64,000 nucleotides of DNA from NCBI RefSeq assembly GCF_015207825.1, contig NZ_JADEWC010000009.1, positions 39,816 to 103,815 on the forward strand, given 5' to 3'. Position numbers and translations under genes: made by a program. Shown piece after piece: positions 9,450-18,695 of the stretch (positions are counted from its first letter, which is position 1; each line of letters begins with the position of its first letter). The notes under the pieces were generated by a model. The model was not told the DNA's origin and searched no databases. It was given only the letters and a program-made list of their open reading frames with translations. The stretch comes from Cyanobacterium stanieri LEGE 03274 (lineage in GTDB: Bacteria; Cyanobacteriota; Cyanobacteriia; Cyanobacteriales; Cyanobacteriaceae).

Positions 9450-11081
9450 TTATTTTTTCTGGAGAGAGATATTAATATCAATTTGGCTAGTGTTAGGGTC
9501 ATTACTAGAGCTGGTAATGGCGATTCCTTTGAGGGCGTTAATAATTTGTTGGCTTTCAGGGGGGGCATTTTCAAAAAGTGTGGGGTCGAATTCGTTGAGA
9601 ATATTAACGGTTTTTTCTATATCAAAATAAACGTAGCCAAAGTTATTTTGGGGAAGGGTTTGGGTAGTTTGGGTATAGTTTTGGCTGTTGGTTAGGGGGG
9701 AGTTATTATTAATGGTATTATCGATATTTTCTTCTTGACTTAAGTTGAGGAATAGTTTATTATTTTCAAACCAACCATAGGATAATAGTTGTCCTTCTGG
9801 GGTAATCCATTTAGTAGTTGGAATGCCGTTATTTTCTTCTTTTTCTATGGTTAAAAATTGATCAAAACTGGCTATTTCTTCTAGTTTATTGAGGGTGGTT
9901 TCTCCTAAGGTGCGATCGCCCGTTTCCATTAAAAATAGTCCCTTAAAACCAGTATCAGCGAAGGAATTATTTTCATTAAGAGATAAACCGAAAGCAAATT
10001 CTCCATCTAACCAAGCAAAAATATCATCTTGTAAATTAAGATTTAAAGCATTTTGGGTAAAAGATTCTAAAAGGGAAATAGCCTCATCTAATTCAGGAAT
10101 TAATTGACGATTTAATTCTACCTGTTGCCAAATATTTTTCAGGGCAATGCCATCAACCATAAAAATAACTTCATCGGAAATATTATTAACTAATCCATGG
10201 GTGGTAGTAACATTTATTTCTGAAGGTAAAGGTTGGGATAAACCAACAACGGTGCTAAGATTAAGACCATGATCTTGAATATTAAGGGTAGTGGCGGTGG
10301 TTTCAATCACAGGTATTTCTATAGACTCTGGTAATTCAAAAGATTCTAGTAATACATCATCAATAAAGTAACTATAGTCAGTGATATAAACTTGAAATAA
10401 AGGATTACTTTCGGTTAACTTTTGGTTGGTGGCTTCGTTGGCTTGTTTAACTTGGGCAACGGATTCGGCACCCCGATAAGTATCAATAACTTGTTGAATA
10501 ACGGTTTCCCCATTACCCATCACCAATTGACTACCAAAAAAAGTAAACCAGATACCTTGGGGATTGTCTGGGGTGGTAAGTTGATAGGTAGTGATATTCT
10601 GATATTCACCTTCGGTTATTTCCATTTCGGGATTATCTTTCATTTTGTTGAGAAAATCCCTTGCTTTGAGTTTATTTTTGATCCCTGCTACTACACTAAT
10701 ATTAGGCTCAGAAATATCCTCTACATTGGGTAAAAAAGCTATCATCAACCCCCCCAACCAAGGCTCAATATCTTCTTGATAGTTAATGGGGGTTTCCCCT
10801 TGGGCTAATTCATCTTGCCATTGTTGCCATGTTTCTTCGATAACTTGTTGAGCATTAAAAGTGTCGAATTGCTCGAGTTGTTGCCAATCATTAATGTCGG
10901 TGGAGATAAAACCTGTGGCGACGGCATCGGCGGGAATTACTTGCGCCCCTCGTAGGGGTGTTAATTCTTCCCCTAATAACATTCTACGTCCAAAATAATA
11001 ACCTAATCCACCCCCTACTAAAATCAGTAGAGAAATGCCTAAACATCCAATCCCTAGTTTATTTTTTTTCTGTACTGTCAT
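9450..11081 (-). CDS. DUF3352 family membrane-anchored protein
   Basis: A 543-residue protein of the cyanobacterial DUF3352 family, function unknown. The N-terminus has one membrane anchor (LGIGCLGISLLILVGGGL) followed by the conserved VIPADAVATGFISTD segment. The remainder is an acidic, beta-rich extracytoplasmic region ending in DINISLQKK. Family members are usually predicted periplasmic and single-spanning. It is alone on its strand between dnaE and the ProA paralogue, about 70 bases from the latter. No catalytic motif is recognisable. Confidence 0.75.
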   Translation of the reverse strand: MTVQKKNKLGIGCLGISLLILVGGGLGYYFGRRMLLGEELTPLRGAQVIPADAVATGFISTDINDWQQLEQFDTFNAQQVIEETWQQWQDELAQGETPINYQEDIEPWLGGLMIAFLPNVEDISEPNISVVAGIKNKLKARDFLNKMKDNPEMEITEGEYQNITTYQLTTPDNPQGIWFTFFGSQLVMGNGETVIQQVIDTYRGAESVAQVKQANEATNQKLTESNPLFQVYITDYSYFIDDVLLESFELPESIEIPVIETTATTLNIQDHGLNLSTVVGLSQPLPSEINVTTTHGLVNNISDEVIFMVDGIALKNIWQQVELNRQLIPELDEAISLLESFTQNALNLNLQDDIFAWLDGEFAFGLSLNENNSFADTGFKGLFLMETGDRTLGETTLNKLEEIASFDQFLTIEKEENNGIPTTKWITPEGQLLSYGWFENNKLFLNLSQEENIDNTINNNSPLTNSQNYTQTTQTLPQNNFGYVYFDIEKTVNILNEFDPTLFENAPPESQQIINALKGIAITSSSNDPNTSQIDINISLQKK

Positions 11082-11151
11082 TGTTTTTTACCGACTTTTC
11101 CCCTCATGGTATCAATTTTTTTGGTCATGGGTGGAAAACCTAATAATAGTT

Positions 11152-12399
11152 TTACATTTGTCCGTCTCCGACTACGATTTGTTTTAGGGTGGTAAAGGTT
11201 TCAAGGCTAATTAATCCTCGGCGATGCCCTTTTTGGTTGGATACCCCTAAAAATACGGAGTTACTTCCCTGTAGGTAACGATAAAAGCGGGGGGATGAGT
11301 TGATATAAACTAGGGCGCTGTCGGCTTCCATGGCAAAGGTGCGCCCTTCTTGGTAGGAGTCGGTAACTAGACAGTTGGCATGACCACTGCTATGCTCGTT
11401 TATATAGGCGATCGCACTTTGTAGATCATCTGTACGTCTAAAGGCAATGGTTTTTGTTAAAAAAGGTTCATACCATGAGGATTCTTTGACGGGGTTAAGA
11501 TAATCGGGGAATTCTTCCACTAGAGATGGCTCACCTTTAAGGATAAAATCATTTTCTTGGAGGTGGCTAAATAGACGGGTAATAGAGGTGGATTTTTGTT
11601 GGCTGTTAATTAATACTTTTTCAATGGCATTAACAGGATCTGGTAAGCTATCATGGCTATCTATAATTACTGACTTTACTATATCAAGATCACTGGATAA
11701 AGACCAGTATAAATAACAATTACCCATGGCTGATTTTAACACGGGGGCGGTGGCCATTTCTGTTACTTGTTGTATTAAACTAGGACGTCCGTAGGGGATA
11801 ATTAAATTTAAGTATTGATCTTGAGTAATTAAATCTTGGATAGAATAACCTTGTTCTGAGGGTAAAAATTCGATACAACTAGGGGGAAAGTCGGCTTCTT
11901 CTAGGGCTACTTGTAATATTTGTGAAATGATGGTGTTAGTATTACTTGATTCACTACCGCCCCTCAAAATCAAACTATTTCCTGTTTTGATGGTTAATCC
12001 TGCGGCGATAATGGCTAAATCGGGTAAGGCTTCATATACCATGGCAATTACCCCTAAGGGCATCAATTGGGAGTAGTTTTGACAGTAGGTAACTTGGTAG
12101 GGGGCGTTAATTACTTTTTGAAAAGGATCGGGTAATTCTGCTAAAGTTTTTAATATCTCTACTGCGGCTTCTAGTCTTTGGGGGGTGAGTTTTAGCCAAT
12201 CTAGGATTAAGTCTGGCACTGACATTTCTCGACTAATTTCTAAATCGAGGGTGTTTGCTTGTAAGATGTCATCGAAACATTCTTCTAGTTTTTCTGCCAT
12301 TAATGATACGGCTAAGGAGCGCTCGATGCCTTTTGCTCGGCTCATTTCGAGAAATGCTTGGTGGGCTTTTTTTACCCTTTTTTCAATGGATTCTGTCAT
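11152..12399 (-). CDS. Glutamate-5-semialdehyde dehydrogenase-like protein (ProA paralogue lacking catalytic Cys)
   Basis: 415 residues, of the gamma-glutamyl phosphate reductase (ProA) family in the aldehyde dehydrogenase superfamily. The fold signatures are present: PLGVIAMVYEALPD and KTGNSLILRGGSESSNTN for NADP binding, and a C-terminal GLISLETFTTLKQ. The active-site segment, normally C-N-x-x-E in ProA, reads V256-N-A-I-E260, so the nucleophilic cysteine is replaced by valine. The IPRGGKGLI-type loop is also altered to IPYGRPSLI. It may be a non-catalytic or repurposed paralogue; a genuine proA should exist elsewhere. Confidence 0.8.
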   Translation of the reverse strand: MTESIEKRVKKAHQAFLEMSRAKGIERSLAVSLMAEKLEECFDDILQANTLDLEISREMSVPDLILDWLKLTPQRLEAAVEILKTLAELPDPFQKVINAPYQVTYCQNYSQLMPLGVIAMVYEALPDLAIIAAGLTIKTGNSLILRGGSESSNTNTIISQILQVALEEADFPPSCIEFLPSEQGYSIQDLITQDQYLNLIIPYGRPSLIQQVTEMATAPVLKSAMGNCYLYWSLSSDLDIVKSVIIDSHDSLPDPVNAIEKVLINSQQKSTSITRLFSHLQENDFILKGEPSLVEEFPDYLNPVKESSWYEPFLTKTIAFRRTDDLQSAIAYINEHSSGHANCLVTDSYQEGRTFAMEADSALVYINSSPRFYRYLQGSNSVFLGVSNQKGHRRGLISLETFTTLKQIVVGDGQM

Positions 12400-12427
12400 A
12401 GAATTTGTGATTATAACCTAAACAATT

Positions 12428-12814
12428 TTAATACCTGTATGGCAATAAAAGTATGATTAATACGGAGGAGATAATCATCATAGTGGCTAATACCCATGGA
12501 AGTGAACTTATGAGCGAAAATACTAGGGATAGGGAAGTTATGCCAATGGTAAACCAGACTAGGAATAGTAGGTAGTTTTTGGAGATGCCTTGGCGGTGTA
12601 ATACCCATTTTTTACCATTCCAAGACCATTTTTTTTTGTAGGGTGATAAATCTACTACGGGTTTTAGGTATTTATGTTCTTCCTCTGTGACAAATATTTG
12701 TTGACATTCGTTACAGCCTAGGGCTTCTGTTAGGGTGATGGGTTGTAATTTTCCCTCTCGGCGACAAGGGCAGGGATATTCACATTTTAGGTCGATTGGT
12801 TGTTCTTTAAACAC
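12428..12814 (-). CDS. Small membrane protein with N-terminal zinc-ribbon-like motif
   Basis: A 128-residue conserved-looking protein with no function I can name. The N-terminal part has four cysteines in a CPC...GCNEC pattern, suggesting a metal-binding knuckle. A basic WSWNGKKWVLHR stretch follows, then two hydrophobic segments (LLFLVWFTIGITSLSLVFSL and a second near the C-terminus). It lies 28 bases upstream of the ProA paralogue and may be co-transcribed with it. Confidence 0.6.
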   Translation of the reverse strand: MFKEQPIDLKCEYPCPCRREGKLQPITLTEALGCNECQQIFVTEEEHKYLKPVVDLSPYKKKWSWNGKKWVLHRQGISKNYLLFLVWFTIGITSLSLVFSLISSLPWVLATMMIISSVLIILLLPYRY

Positions 12815-12914
12815 TCAAGCCCCTCTTTTTTCCTATTAATCTTTTTTTTGTTTATTTTAATGCAGAATTTTGTATAGTATTTATTTTAAGGTTATTTTTT
12901 AAGGGCGATCGCAC

Positions 12915-13367
12915 ATGACCGATTTTTTTCAATTTGAAGCTGATTTCGTAGAATCTTTACGCTGTATTCCTTTAGTGGTAAGAATGAAATTGGATACCTG
13001 CGGAGTTAAACTAAAACTTGACCATTGGCATCAATTCACCCTTGAAGAAAGGGAAATATTAGTAAATAAACCTTGTAAGACTTCTTCTGAAGCTATGGAA
13101 TATGCTAATTTTTTACAAGATTTAGTACATAGCAAAACAGGTAATTACGCTAAAAATTTAGAAATTGACTCTCATCCATTATGGCAACAAAAAGATAATA
13201 TACCACCACAAATTTTAGAAAAAGCACAGGAATTTGATCTAAAATTAAATATTAATCAATGGAATAATTTAAGCGATTTACAAAGATTTGCCTTAATAAA
13301 ACTGAGTCGCCCTAGCCATGAAAATCGTAATTTTTTACCCGCACTCCAAGAATTTAATTTGGTGTAA
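12915..13367 (+). CDS. narM: Nitrate reductase-associated protein (NarM-like)
   Basis: A 150-residue protein of the nitrate reductase-associated family. The start MTDFFQFEADFVESLRCIPLVVRMKLD and the internal W-x-x-L-S-D-L-Q-R-F-A-L-I-K-L segment are typical. NarM is required for active assimilatory nitrate reductase in Synechococcus elongatus, probably in maturation (established for that species). Here it is not next to narB or a transporter. A HIP1-like GCGATCGC sits immediately upstream of the start codon. Assignment rests on sequence resemblance. Confidence 0.75.
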   Translation: MTDFFQFEADFVESLRCIPLVVRMKLDTCGVKLKLDHWHQFTLEEREILVNKPCKTSSEAMEYANFLQDLVHSKTGNYAKNLEIDSHPLWQQKDNIPPQILEKAQEFDLKLNINQWNNLSDLQRFALIKLSRPSHENRNFLPALQEFNLV

Positions 13368-13409
13368 TTAACTAGGAGAACATAAAACTAAAATTATTTA
13401 TTTTACAAA

Positions 13410-13991
13410 ATGAATCCTATTCTTTTAATTCATGGCTTTATGGATAGAAGTATTGTTTTTGATCAAATGTTATCCTATTTAGTCAATGAAGGTCATAATG
13501 TTCATACAATAGATTTAACTCCCCGTTATGGTACGGCAGATTTAAAAGTATTAGCTCAACAAGTAAAGAAATATATTGATGATACTTTTAATAAGGAAGA
13601 AAAAATAAATCTACTCGGTTTTAGTATGGGTGGTTTAGTTACCCGTTACTATTTACAGAGATTGGGTGGTGTGGAAAAAGTCAATAAATATATTAGTATT
13701 TCTGCCCCTAATAATGGAACTTTTACAGCCTATTTTTTACCCTTTGTAGGTATAAAACAAATGCGTCCCCGTAGTGACTTTTTATTAGATTTAAATAAAG
13801 ATATAATTAGTGAGTTAGATAAAGTTAAATGTCTGTTTTTATGGACTCCTTTTGACTTGATGATTTTCCCTGCTCAAAGTTCTATCATGGCATCATTTAA
13901 CGCAGAAACTATTCCCGTATTAACCCATAAATGGATGGTAAGTGATGATCGGGTATTAGAGAGAATTAATCTTTTTTTAAAGGATGAATAG
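13410..13991 (+). CDS. Lipase-like alpha/beta hydrolase
   Basis: A 193-residue alpha/beta hydrolase. It shows the oxyanion-hole HG near the N-terminus (NPILLIHGFMDR), the nucleophile elbow LLGFSMGGLVTRYYLQ (Ser of GFSMG), a candidate acid in the WTPFDLMIF region and a candidate His in LTHKWMVSD. No signal peptide, so it is probably cytosolic. It resembles the triacylglycerol-lipase/PGAP1-like group of short cyanobacterial lipases. It starts 43 bases after narM; shared transcription is possible but function appears unrelated. Confidence 0.8.
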   Translation: MNPILLIHGFMDRSIVFDQMLSYLVNEGHNVHTIDLTPRYGTADLKVLAQQVKKYIDDTFNKEEKINLLGFSMGGLVTRYYLQRLGGVEKVNKYISISAPNNGTFTAYFLPFVGIKQMRPRSDFLLDLNKDIISELDKVKCLFLWTPFDLMIFPAQSSIMASFNAETIPVLTHKWMVSDDRVLERINLFLKDE

Positions 13992-13998
13992 ATTTAAT

Positions 13999-14120
13999 GG
14001 CGTTCGTGAATTAAGATATGATTTTTAGTTTAGTTTGACAATAGGCAATAGAAATAATAGTTTTAATACTGTATATTTACTGTAATTCAATAATGTTTTA
14101 TCCTCAAAATAAGCAATGCC
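13999..14120 (+). mobile_element. Family A miniature inverted-repeat element (copy 2)
   Basis: About 122 bp, from GGCGTTCGTGAATTAAGATA to TCAAAATAAGCAATGCC, the two ends being imperfect inverted repeats. The core has a short heptamer run (ACAATAG/GCAATAG). The distal part, TGTAATTCAATAATGTT, is nearly identical to copy 1. The flanks GATTTAAT and TATTCAAT agree at 6 of 8 positions and may be a decayed target duplication. It lies between the lipase and cofG. Confidence 0.7.
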
Positions 14121-14151
14121 TATTCAATAATAAATACCATTGTAAAATATC

Positions 14152-15081
14152 TTAATTACAAAGAATTTTTAAGCGACTAAAAGTTTCTTGATAATATTGA
14201 GGATAAACAGGTAATCGAGGTTTTAAAATCCAACCATGGTTTAATAAAGTATTCTTTAAATCGGTTAAATTATCATGGCTATAATTGGGGTTAACTTCGT
14301 CTTTAGGTACAATTCCTCCTAGATCTCTTACTCCTAATTCTAAACATTGAATTAAGACTTTTTCATCTTGAATTAAATTAGGTGGAATCTGAACAGTGAT
14401 ATTATTAGGAAGAATTTTTTTTGCATTATTAATGGTTTCTAATAAGTCTAAATTATTAAAATTATTTTGTAAATAACTATCCTTACTACCTTTAGAATAG
14501 GGTTGTAATATTACTTCTTGAATATGTCCATATTTTTCTTGTATAAGGGCGATCGCCCTTATACTTTCCATACGATCAAAAGATGATTCCCCAATCCCTA
14601 ATAGAATACCAGTAGTAAAAGGAATTTGTAACATCCCTGCCCATTCTAGTTGTTGTAGCCTCAATTGTGGAACTTTGCTAGGGGCAAAACGATGGACAGT
14701 ATCTAGTAAACTGGGGTTAACCTGTTCCACCATCAAGCCCATAGAGGCATTTACCGTCTTTAATAAAGCCATTTCTTCATAACTCAAAGGGCCCACATTG
14801 CTATGGGGAAAAAAGCCCATAGAAAGTGCTAAATGGGCAATATCATAAATCCTCTTTAACCAATCTTTACGCCTGTTAGACTGAGGATGCACTTCACCAC
14901 TAAGGATAAGGATTTCCGTAACTTCCTTACCCTGTAAACTGGTTAAAATTTCCCTTGCCTTATCTAAAGTTAACCATAAATCCTGTTTTGGATCGGTGCG
15001 AAAATTACAGTAACTGCAACGATTAAAACATTCATAGGTTGGCACAAGGGTAAAAGCAGGGCTATAGGTTACTAGGCGCAT
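14152..15081 (-). CDS. cofG: 7,8-didemethyl-8-hydroxy-5-deazariboflavin synthase subunit CofG
   Basis: A 309-residue radical SAM enzyme that, with CofH, makes the deazaflavin F0 from tyrosine and a flavin precursor. The cluster motif is C18-x3-C22-x2-C25 in YECFNRCSYCNF. The SAM-binding region contains EILILSGE and the C-terminal segment has GGIVPKDEVNP, characteristic of CofG. In cyanobacteria F0 serves as the antenna chromophore of DNA photolyase (established). cofH is not in the window. It is divergent from the methyltransferase gene across about 96 bases. Confidence 0.93.
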   Translation of the reverse strand: MRLVTYSPAFTLVPTYECFNRCSYCNFRTDPKQDLWLTLDKAREILTSLQGKEVTEILILSGEVHPQSNRRKDWLKRIYDIAHLALSMGFFPHSNVGPLSYEEMALLKTVNASMGLMVEQVNPSLLDTVHRFAPSKVPQLRLQQLEWAGMLQIPFTTGILLGIGESSFDRMESIRAIALIQEKYGHIQEVILQPYSKGSKDSYLQNNFNNLDLLETINNAKKILPNNITVQIPPNLIQDEKVLIQCLELGVRDLGGIVPKDEVNPNYSHDNLTDLKNTLLNHGWILKPRLPVYPQYYQETFSRLKILCN

Positions 15082-15177
15082 TTTTTGATCATTGGTTTTA
15101 CACTCATTTTATTATATATAGTCTTAAGTTTTATCTTAATTTTACTATCTCGAATAACCAAAGTTTTTATATAGAAA

Positions 15178-16479
15178 ATGTCTAAACAAATTATCACAGA
15201 TGCCTTATTAGCCGATATTTTATCTGTCTCCCGTAGCACTGTCGAAAAATGGAAAATAAAGGGTAAAATAAAACCATCAAAAAATGGTCAATATTGTTTA
15301 GAAAACTTACAACATTTTGAGCCAATAAAATCTATGATTAATTCTCAATGGGAAAAACAACAAAATATAAATCCCTTGAGAAAATATCAATCTATAGAAC
15401 TTTTTGCGGGGGCAGGTGGTTTAGCCATTGGTTTAGAAAAAGCTGGTTTTGGTGCGATCGCCCTTAATGAAATAGATAAAGACTCATGCAAAACTTTACG
15501 TTTAAATCGTCCTAATTGGAATGTCATTGAAAAAGATATTAGTAAAGTTAATTTTGCTAATTATAGTAGCTATGATATTGATTTATTATCAGGGGGGTTT
15601 CCTTGTCAAGCATTTTCCTATGCCGGAAATAAATTAGGATTTGAAGACGTAAGAGGGACACTTTTTTTTGAATTTGCAAGGGCTATTAAAGAGTTAAAAC
15701 CAAAAGTTTTTTTAGGAGAAAATGTTAAAGGTTTATTGAACCATGATCAAGGAAAAACCTTAGCCACCATTAAAACTGTAATTGCTGAATTAGGGTATGT
15801 TTTAATAGAACCAAAAGTATTAAAAGCTATTTTTTATCGTGTACCTCAAAAACGAGAAAGATTATTTTTAATTGGCATTAGAAAAGATCTATTTAAATAT
15901 ACCAATTTTATTTGGCCAGATCCTTTTTTCAGAATTATGACTCTAAAAGATGCCCTAAAAAAAGGAGATTTATATGATCAAGATTGTCCTCCATCTCTTG
16001 GTCAAAATTACCCCAACAAGAAGCAAAAAATAATGGAAATGATTCCCCCTGGTGGTTGCTGGATAGATTTACCCGAAGACTTGAAACGAGAATACATGGG
16101 TAAAAGTTATTTTTTGGGGGGTGGGAAAACGGGCATCGCCAGAAGGTTATCTTTTGATTTACCCAGTTTAACCTTAACTTGTTCCCCTGCCCAAAAACAA
16201 ACGGAAAGATGTCACCCCCAGCAAACTAGACCCCTCACCATTAGAGAATATGCTAGAATCCAGACATTTCCTGATGATTGGCATTTCACGGGTTCAATAA
16301 GTAGTCAATATCGCCAGATTGGTAATGCTGTACCTGTTAATTTAGCTTGGGCTTTGGGTAATCAATTGGTGGCAGTGTTAAACCAAATTGAAAATAGAGT
16401 GGAGCATATTAATAAAAGGGTTAATATTGCTGAAAATAGTGGTCAAATGAATTTATTTGATTTTTATTCCACGGTTTAA
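15178..16479 (+). CDS. C5-cytosine DNA methyltransferase with N-terminal helix-turn-helix
   Basis: 433 residues. An N-terminal HTH-like segment (residues about 8-48, LADILSVSRSTVEKWK) precedes the catalytic domain. The domain carries motif I LFAGAGGLAIG (about 75-85), motif IV GGFPCQAFSYAG with catalytic C143, motif VI GENVKGLL, motif VIII QKRERLFLIG and motif X RQIGNAVPVNLAWALG. All are intact, so an active enzyme is expected. The target-recognition region is between VIII and IX; the recognition site cannot be read. There is no adjacent restriction endonuclease apart from a GIY-YIG gene 2.2 kb away, so it may be an orphan regulator-type methylase. Confidence 0.9.
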   Translation: MSKQIITDALLADILSVSRSTVEKWKIKGKIKPSKNGQYCLENLQHFEPIKSMINSQWEKQQNINPLRKYQSIELFAGAGGLAIGLEKAGFGAIALNEIDKDSCKTLRLNRPNWNVIEKDISKVNFANYSSYDIDLLSGGFPCQAFSYAGNKLGFEDVRGTLFFEFARAIKELKPKVFLGENVKGLLNHDQGKTLATIKTVIAELGYVLIEPKVLKAIFYRVPQKRERLFLIGIRKDLFKYTNFIWPDPFFRIMTLKDALKKGDLYDQDCPPSLGQNYPNKKQKIMEMIPPGGCWIDLPEDLKREYMGKSYFLGGGKTGIARRLSFDLPSLTLTCSPAQKQTERCHPQQTRPLTIREYARIQTFPDDWHFTGSISSQYRQIGNAVPVNLAWALGNQLVAVLNQIENRVEHINKRVNIAENSGQMNLFDFYSTV

Positions 16480-16527
16480 ATAATGTTAATTAAACTTTGT
16501 TCCAATTCAAGTTAGAAGAACAAATCT

Positions 16528-16661
16528 GATGAGTAAACTTTATTATTACCCACCGTATAATATCAAGTTCCCTTGATTATTTACAAACTAGCAATATCAA
16601 TGTCCTAATTCAATTTATTGAATGAATTACCGTTAGCCGTGTAATAAATTACACGGTGGGG
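16528..16661 (+). repeat. Family B double-hairpin repeat (copy 1)
   Basis: About 134 bp between the methylase and flavodiiron genes. It contains two adjacent hairpins: TTCAAT-TT-ATTGAA at 16609-16622 and CCGTGTAAT-AA-ATTACACGG at 16637-16656. The left end (GATGAGTAAACTTTATTATT followed by ACCCACCGTA) is an imperfect inverse of the right end, ending CACGGTGGG. Copies also occur near 28222 (inverted) and 58634. Confidence 0.7.
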
Positions 16662-16711
16662 CTAAAACATTCGCTTTTACTAAATCATGATCCAGCGCCC
16701 CTTAACCGTTA

Positions 16712-18460
16712 TCAATAATGAGTGCCAGATTTACGATGATGTACCGCAGTAATACCATCATCCTTAAGCAATTTACCAGCCTTGGCGATCGCATACATAA
16801 CCCAATGATCACCACATTCGAGGCGATTTTTTACCTCACATTCCACATAGGCAAGGGCATTATTCAAAACAGGGCTACCATTGTCTGCCACATCATGATC
16901 AATATTAACAAAACGATCTTCCCCCGGGGCAAAGGGTTTGAGAAAATGCTTCATCAACTCCACATATCTGCCTTCCTCAAGGATATTGAGGGCAAAACAA
17001 CTACCAATGGGTAACAAAGACTCGATCGCCCTTTCCTTTGCCACTGCCACCGTTAAACCGGGGGGGTTAAAAGTAGCCTGAGATACCCAAGAAGCCACCA
17101 TGGCGCCCTTGATTTCATCCCTTTGGGTGGTGACAATACACAACGAACCCACTAAACGCCCCAAAGCCTGTTCAGTTCTGGCGGTGAGGGAATTAGCGGC
17201 GGCGGATTCCTTCGATTTGAGAGCCTTTTTACGTTTTTTCAGGGCTTGGGCGAAATCTGTACCCGCTTCCTCACAGGTTTTTAACACCGCTTCAGTGGGT
17301 TTAAACTTGACTCGGATGGTATCAAAACCAAAACGATAACCCCCATCTTTGAATTTATTTTCTAATAAATCGATGGCCTCTCCACTCCAACCAAACGAAC
17401 CGAATGCCCCCACTAATTTATTCTTATCGGCGTTGGCAAGGGCTATACCGAGGGCGCTTTGGATTTGGGTAGGGGCGTGGCCGCCGAGGGTGGGAGACCC
17501 GAATATGAAGCCGTCACAGCCTTGTATGGCGTTTTTAATTTCCTCACTTCCCGCAAATTCAGCGTTAATGGATTCTACCCTTACCCCTGCTTTGGTGATG
17601 CCACGGGCGATCGCATTGGCTAGGGTTGCTGTGTTACCATAGGCGGACGCATAAACAAGGGCAACGTTAAGAGTCTGATTTTTTTGGACTTCCAACCACT
17701 GTTGATATAACCCTGTTAATTCCGTCAAACCATAACGCACCAAAGGGCCATGGTTAGTGGCATAGATGAAAGACTCTTTTTCCTTCACCTTCTCTATGGC
17801 TTTACTTATTTGCGTGGCATAGGGCGCAATGACACAATCGAAATAATGTCTTCTGTCTTCTTGGTAGATACTCCAACCCTCGTCCAAAATTTGATCACCG
17901 CACACATGGGCTGAAAATAATTTATCGGTGTAAAATACTTTGGTCTGATTATCGTAGGTTAAAAGTTGGTCAGGGTAACGGGGATTAGGGGTGGTAATGA
18001 ATTCTAGTAAATGTCCTTTGCCTAAATCTAGTTGTAGGTCATTTTTGACGGCGGTAATATTGAGGGGATTTTTGCTGAGGGTTTCTTGATAGTTATTCTC
18101 GAAAATGGTTTGTAGAGATTTTGCCCCCGTGTTGGAGATAATAATATTAATTTGGGGGGCTTTTTGCACTAGGGTATTAATGGTTACTGCTCGATTGGGG
18201 TTGATATGTCCTAAAATGAGATAGTCAATTTTTTCTAAATCAACTCTTTGCTCTAGGGCATCTAAAAAAATCTCGGTAAAGGATTCCCCGGGAGGATCAA
18301 ACAGGGCGGTTTTTTCTGCTTCAATGACAAAAGAATTGGCGGTAGTGCCTCGATTTAAGCCGTATTCTACCTCGAATTTGAGTCTATCCCAAGTACGAGA
18401 GCGAAATACCCTTGTGTTAAGGGCGATCGGGGTAATTTGAACATCTTTTGATTTTGTCAT
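16712..18460 (-). CDS. flv1: A-type flavodiiron protein with C-terminal flavin reductase (Flv1/Flv2-type)
   Basis: 582 residues with the cyanobacterial three-domain order: metallo-beta-lactamase-like (1-250), flavodoxin (about 265-410, ASAYGNTATLANAI) and flavin reductase (about 435-582). It would take part in oxygen photoreduction downstream of photosystem I (established for Flv1/Flv3). The diiron motif HxExDH reads H85-I-N-P-N89-R90, and the later LHWPD motif reads PRYPD, so several ligands are replaced. This is the pattern of the non-canonical partner subunits. No canonical partner gene is adjacent, as for flv1 in Synechocystis, so Flv1 is preferred over Flv2. Confidence 0.85.
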   Translation of the reverse strand: MTKSKDVQITPIALNTRVFRSRTWDRLKFEVEYGLNRGTTANSFVIEAEKTALFDPPGESFTEIFLDALEQRVDLEKIDYLILGHINPNRAVTINTLVQKAPQINIIISNTGAKSLQTIFENNYQETLSKNPLNITAVKNDLQLDLGKGHLLEFITTPNPRYPDQLLTYDNQTKVFYTDKLFSAHVCGDQILDEGWSIYQEDRRHYFDCVIAPYATQISKAIEKVKEKESFIYATNHGPLVRYGLTELTGLYQQWLEVQKNQTLNVALVYASAYGNTATLANAIARGITKAGVRVESINAEFAGSEEIKNAIQGCDGFIFGSPTLGGHAPTQIQSALGIALANADKNKLVGAFGSFGWSGEAIDLLENKFKDGGYRFGFDTIRVKFKPTEAVLKTCEEAGTDFAQALKKRKKALKSKESAAANSLTARTEQALGRLVGSLCIVTTQRDEIKGAMVASWVSQATFNPPGLTVAVAKERAIESLLPIGSCFALNILEEGRYVELMKHFLKPFAPGEDRFVNIDHDVADNGSPVLNNALAYVECEVKNRLECGDHWVMYAIAKAGKLLKDDGITAVHHRKSGTHY

Positions 18461-18663
18461 ATTATACTCAGGGTTTAATATTTTTTTATGGGGAGTAAAA
18501 ATTAATTTTATTTTTTATCGATATTTTCTATTTTATCTTCTAACTCTCACCTGTCTCTAACTTATCAGCAAGAGGAGGGAATTAATATCAACTAGGAGGA
18601 ATTCTTTGCCATCTAAATTCCCCGATTTCGAGGTACTTCAATAATCAACAACATAAAAAAATT

Positions 18664-18690
18664 AATTGTCAATTGTCAATTGTCCACTGT
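18664..18690. repeat. Heptamer array (AATTGTC units)
   Basis: Three consecutive AATTGTC heptamers followed by a degenerate unit, directly upstream of the GIY-YIG gene. The frame runs open through it, so an automated start could wrongly include it. Confidence 0.65.
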
Positions 18691-18695
18691 TATTT

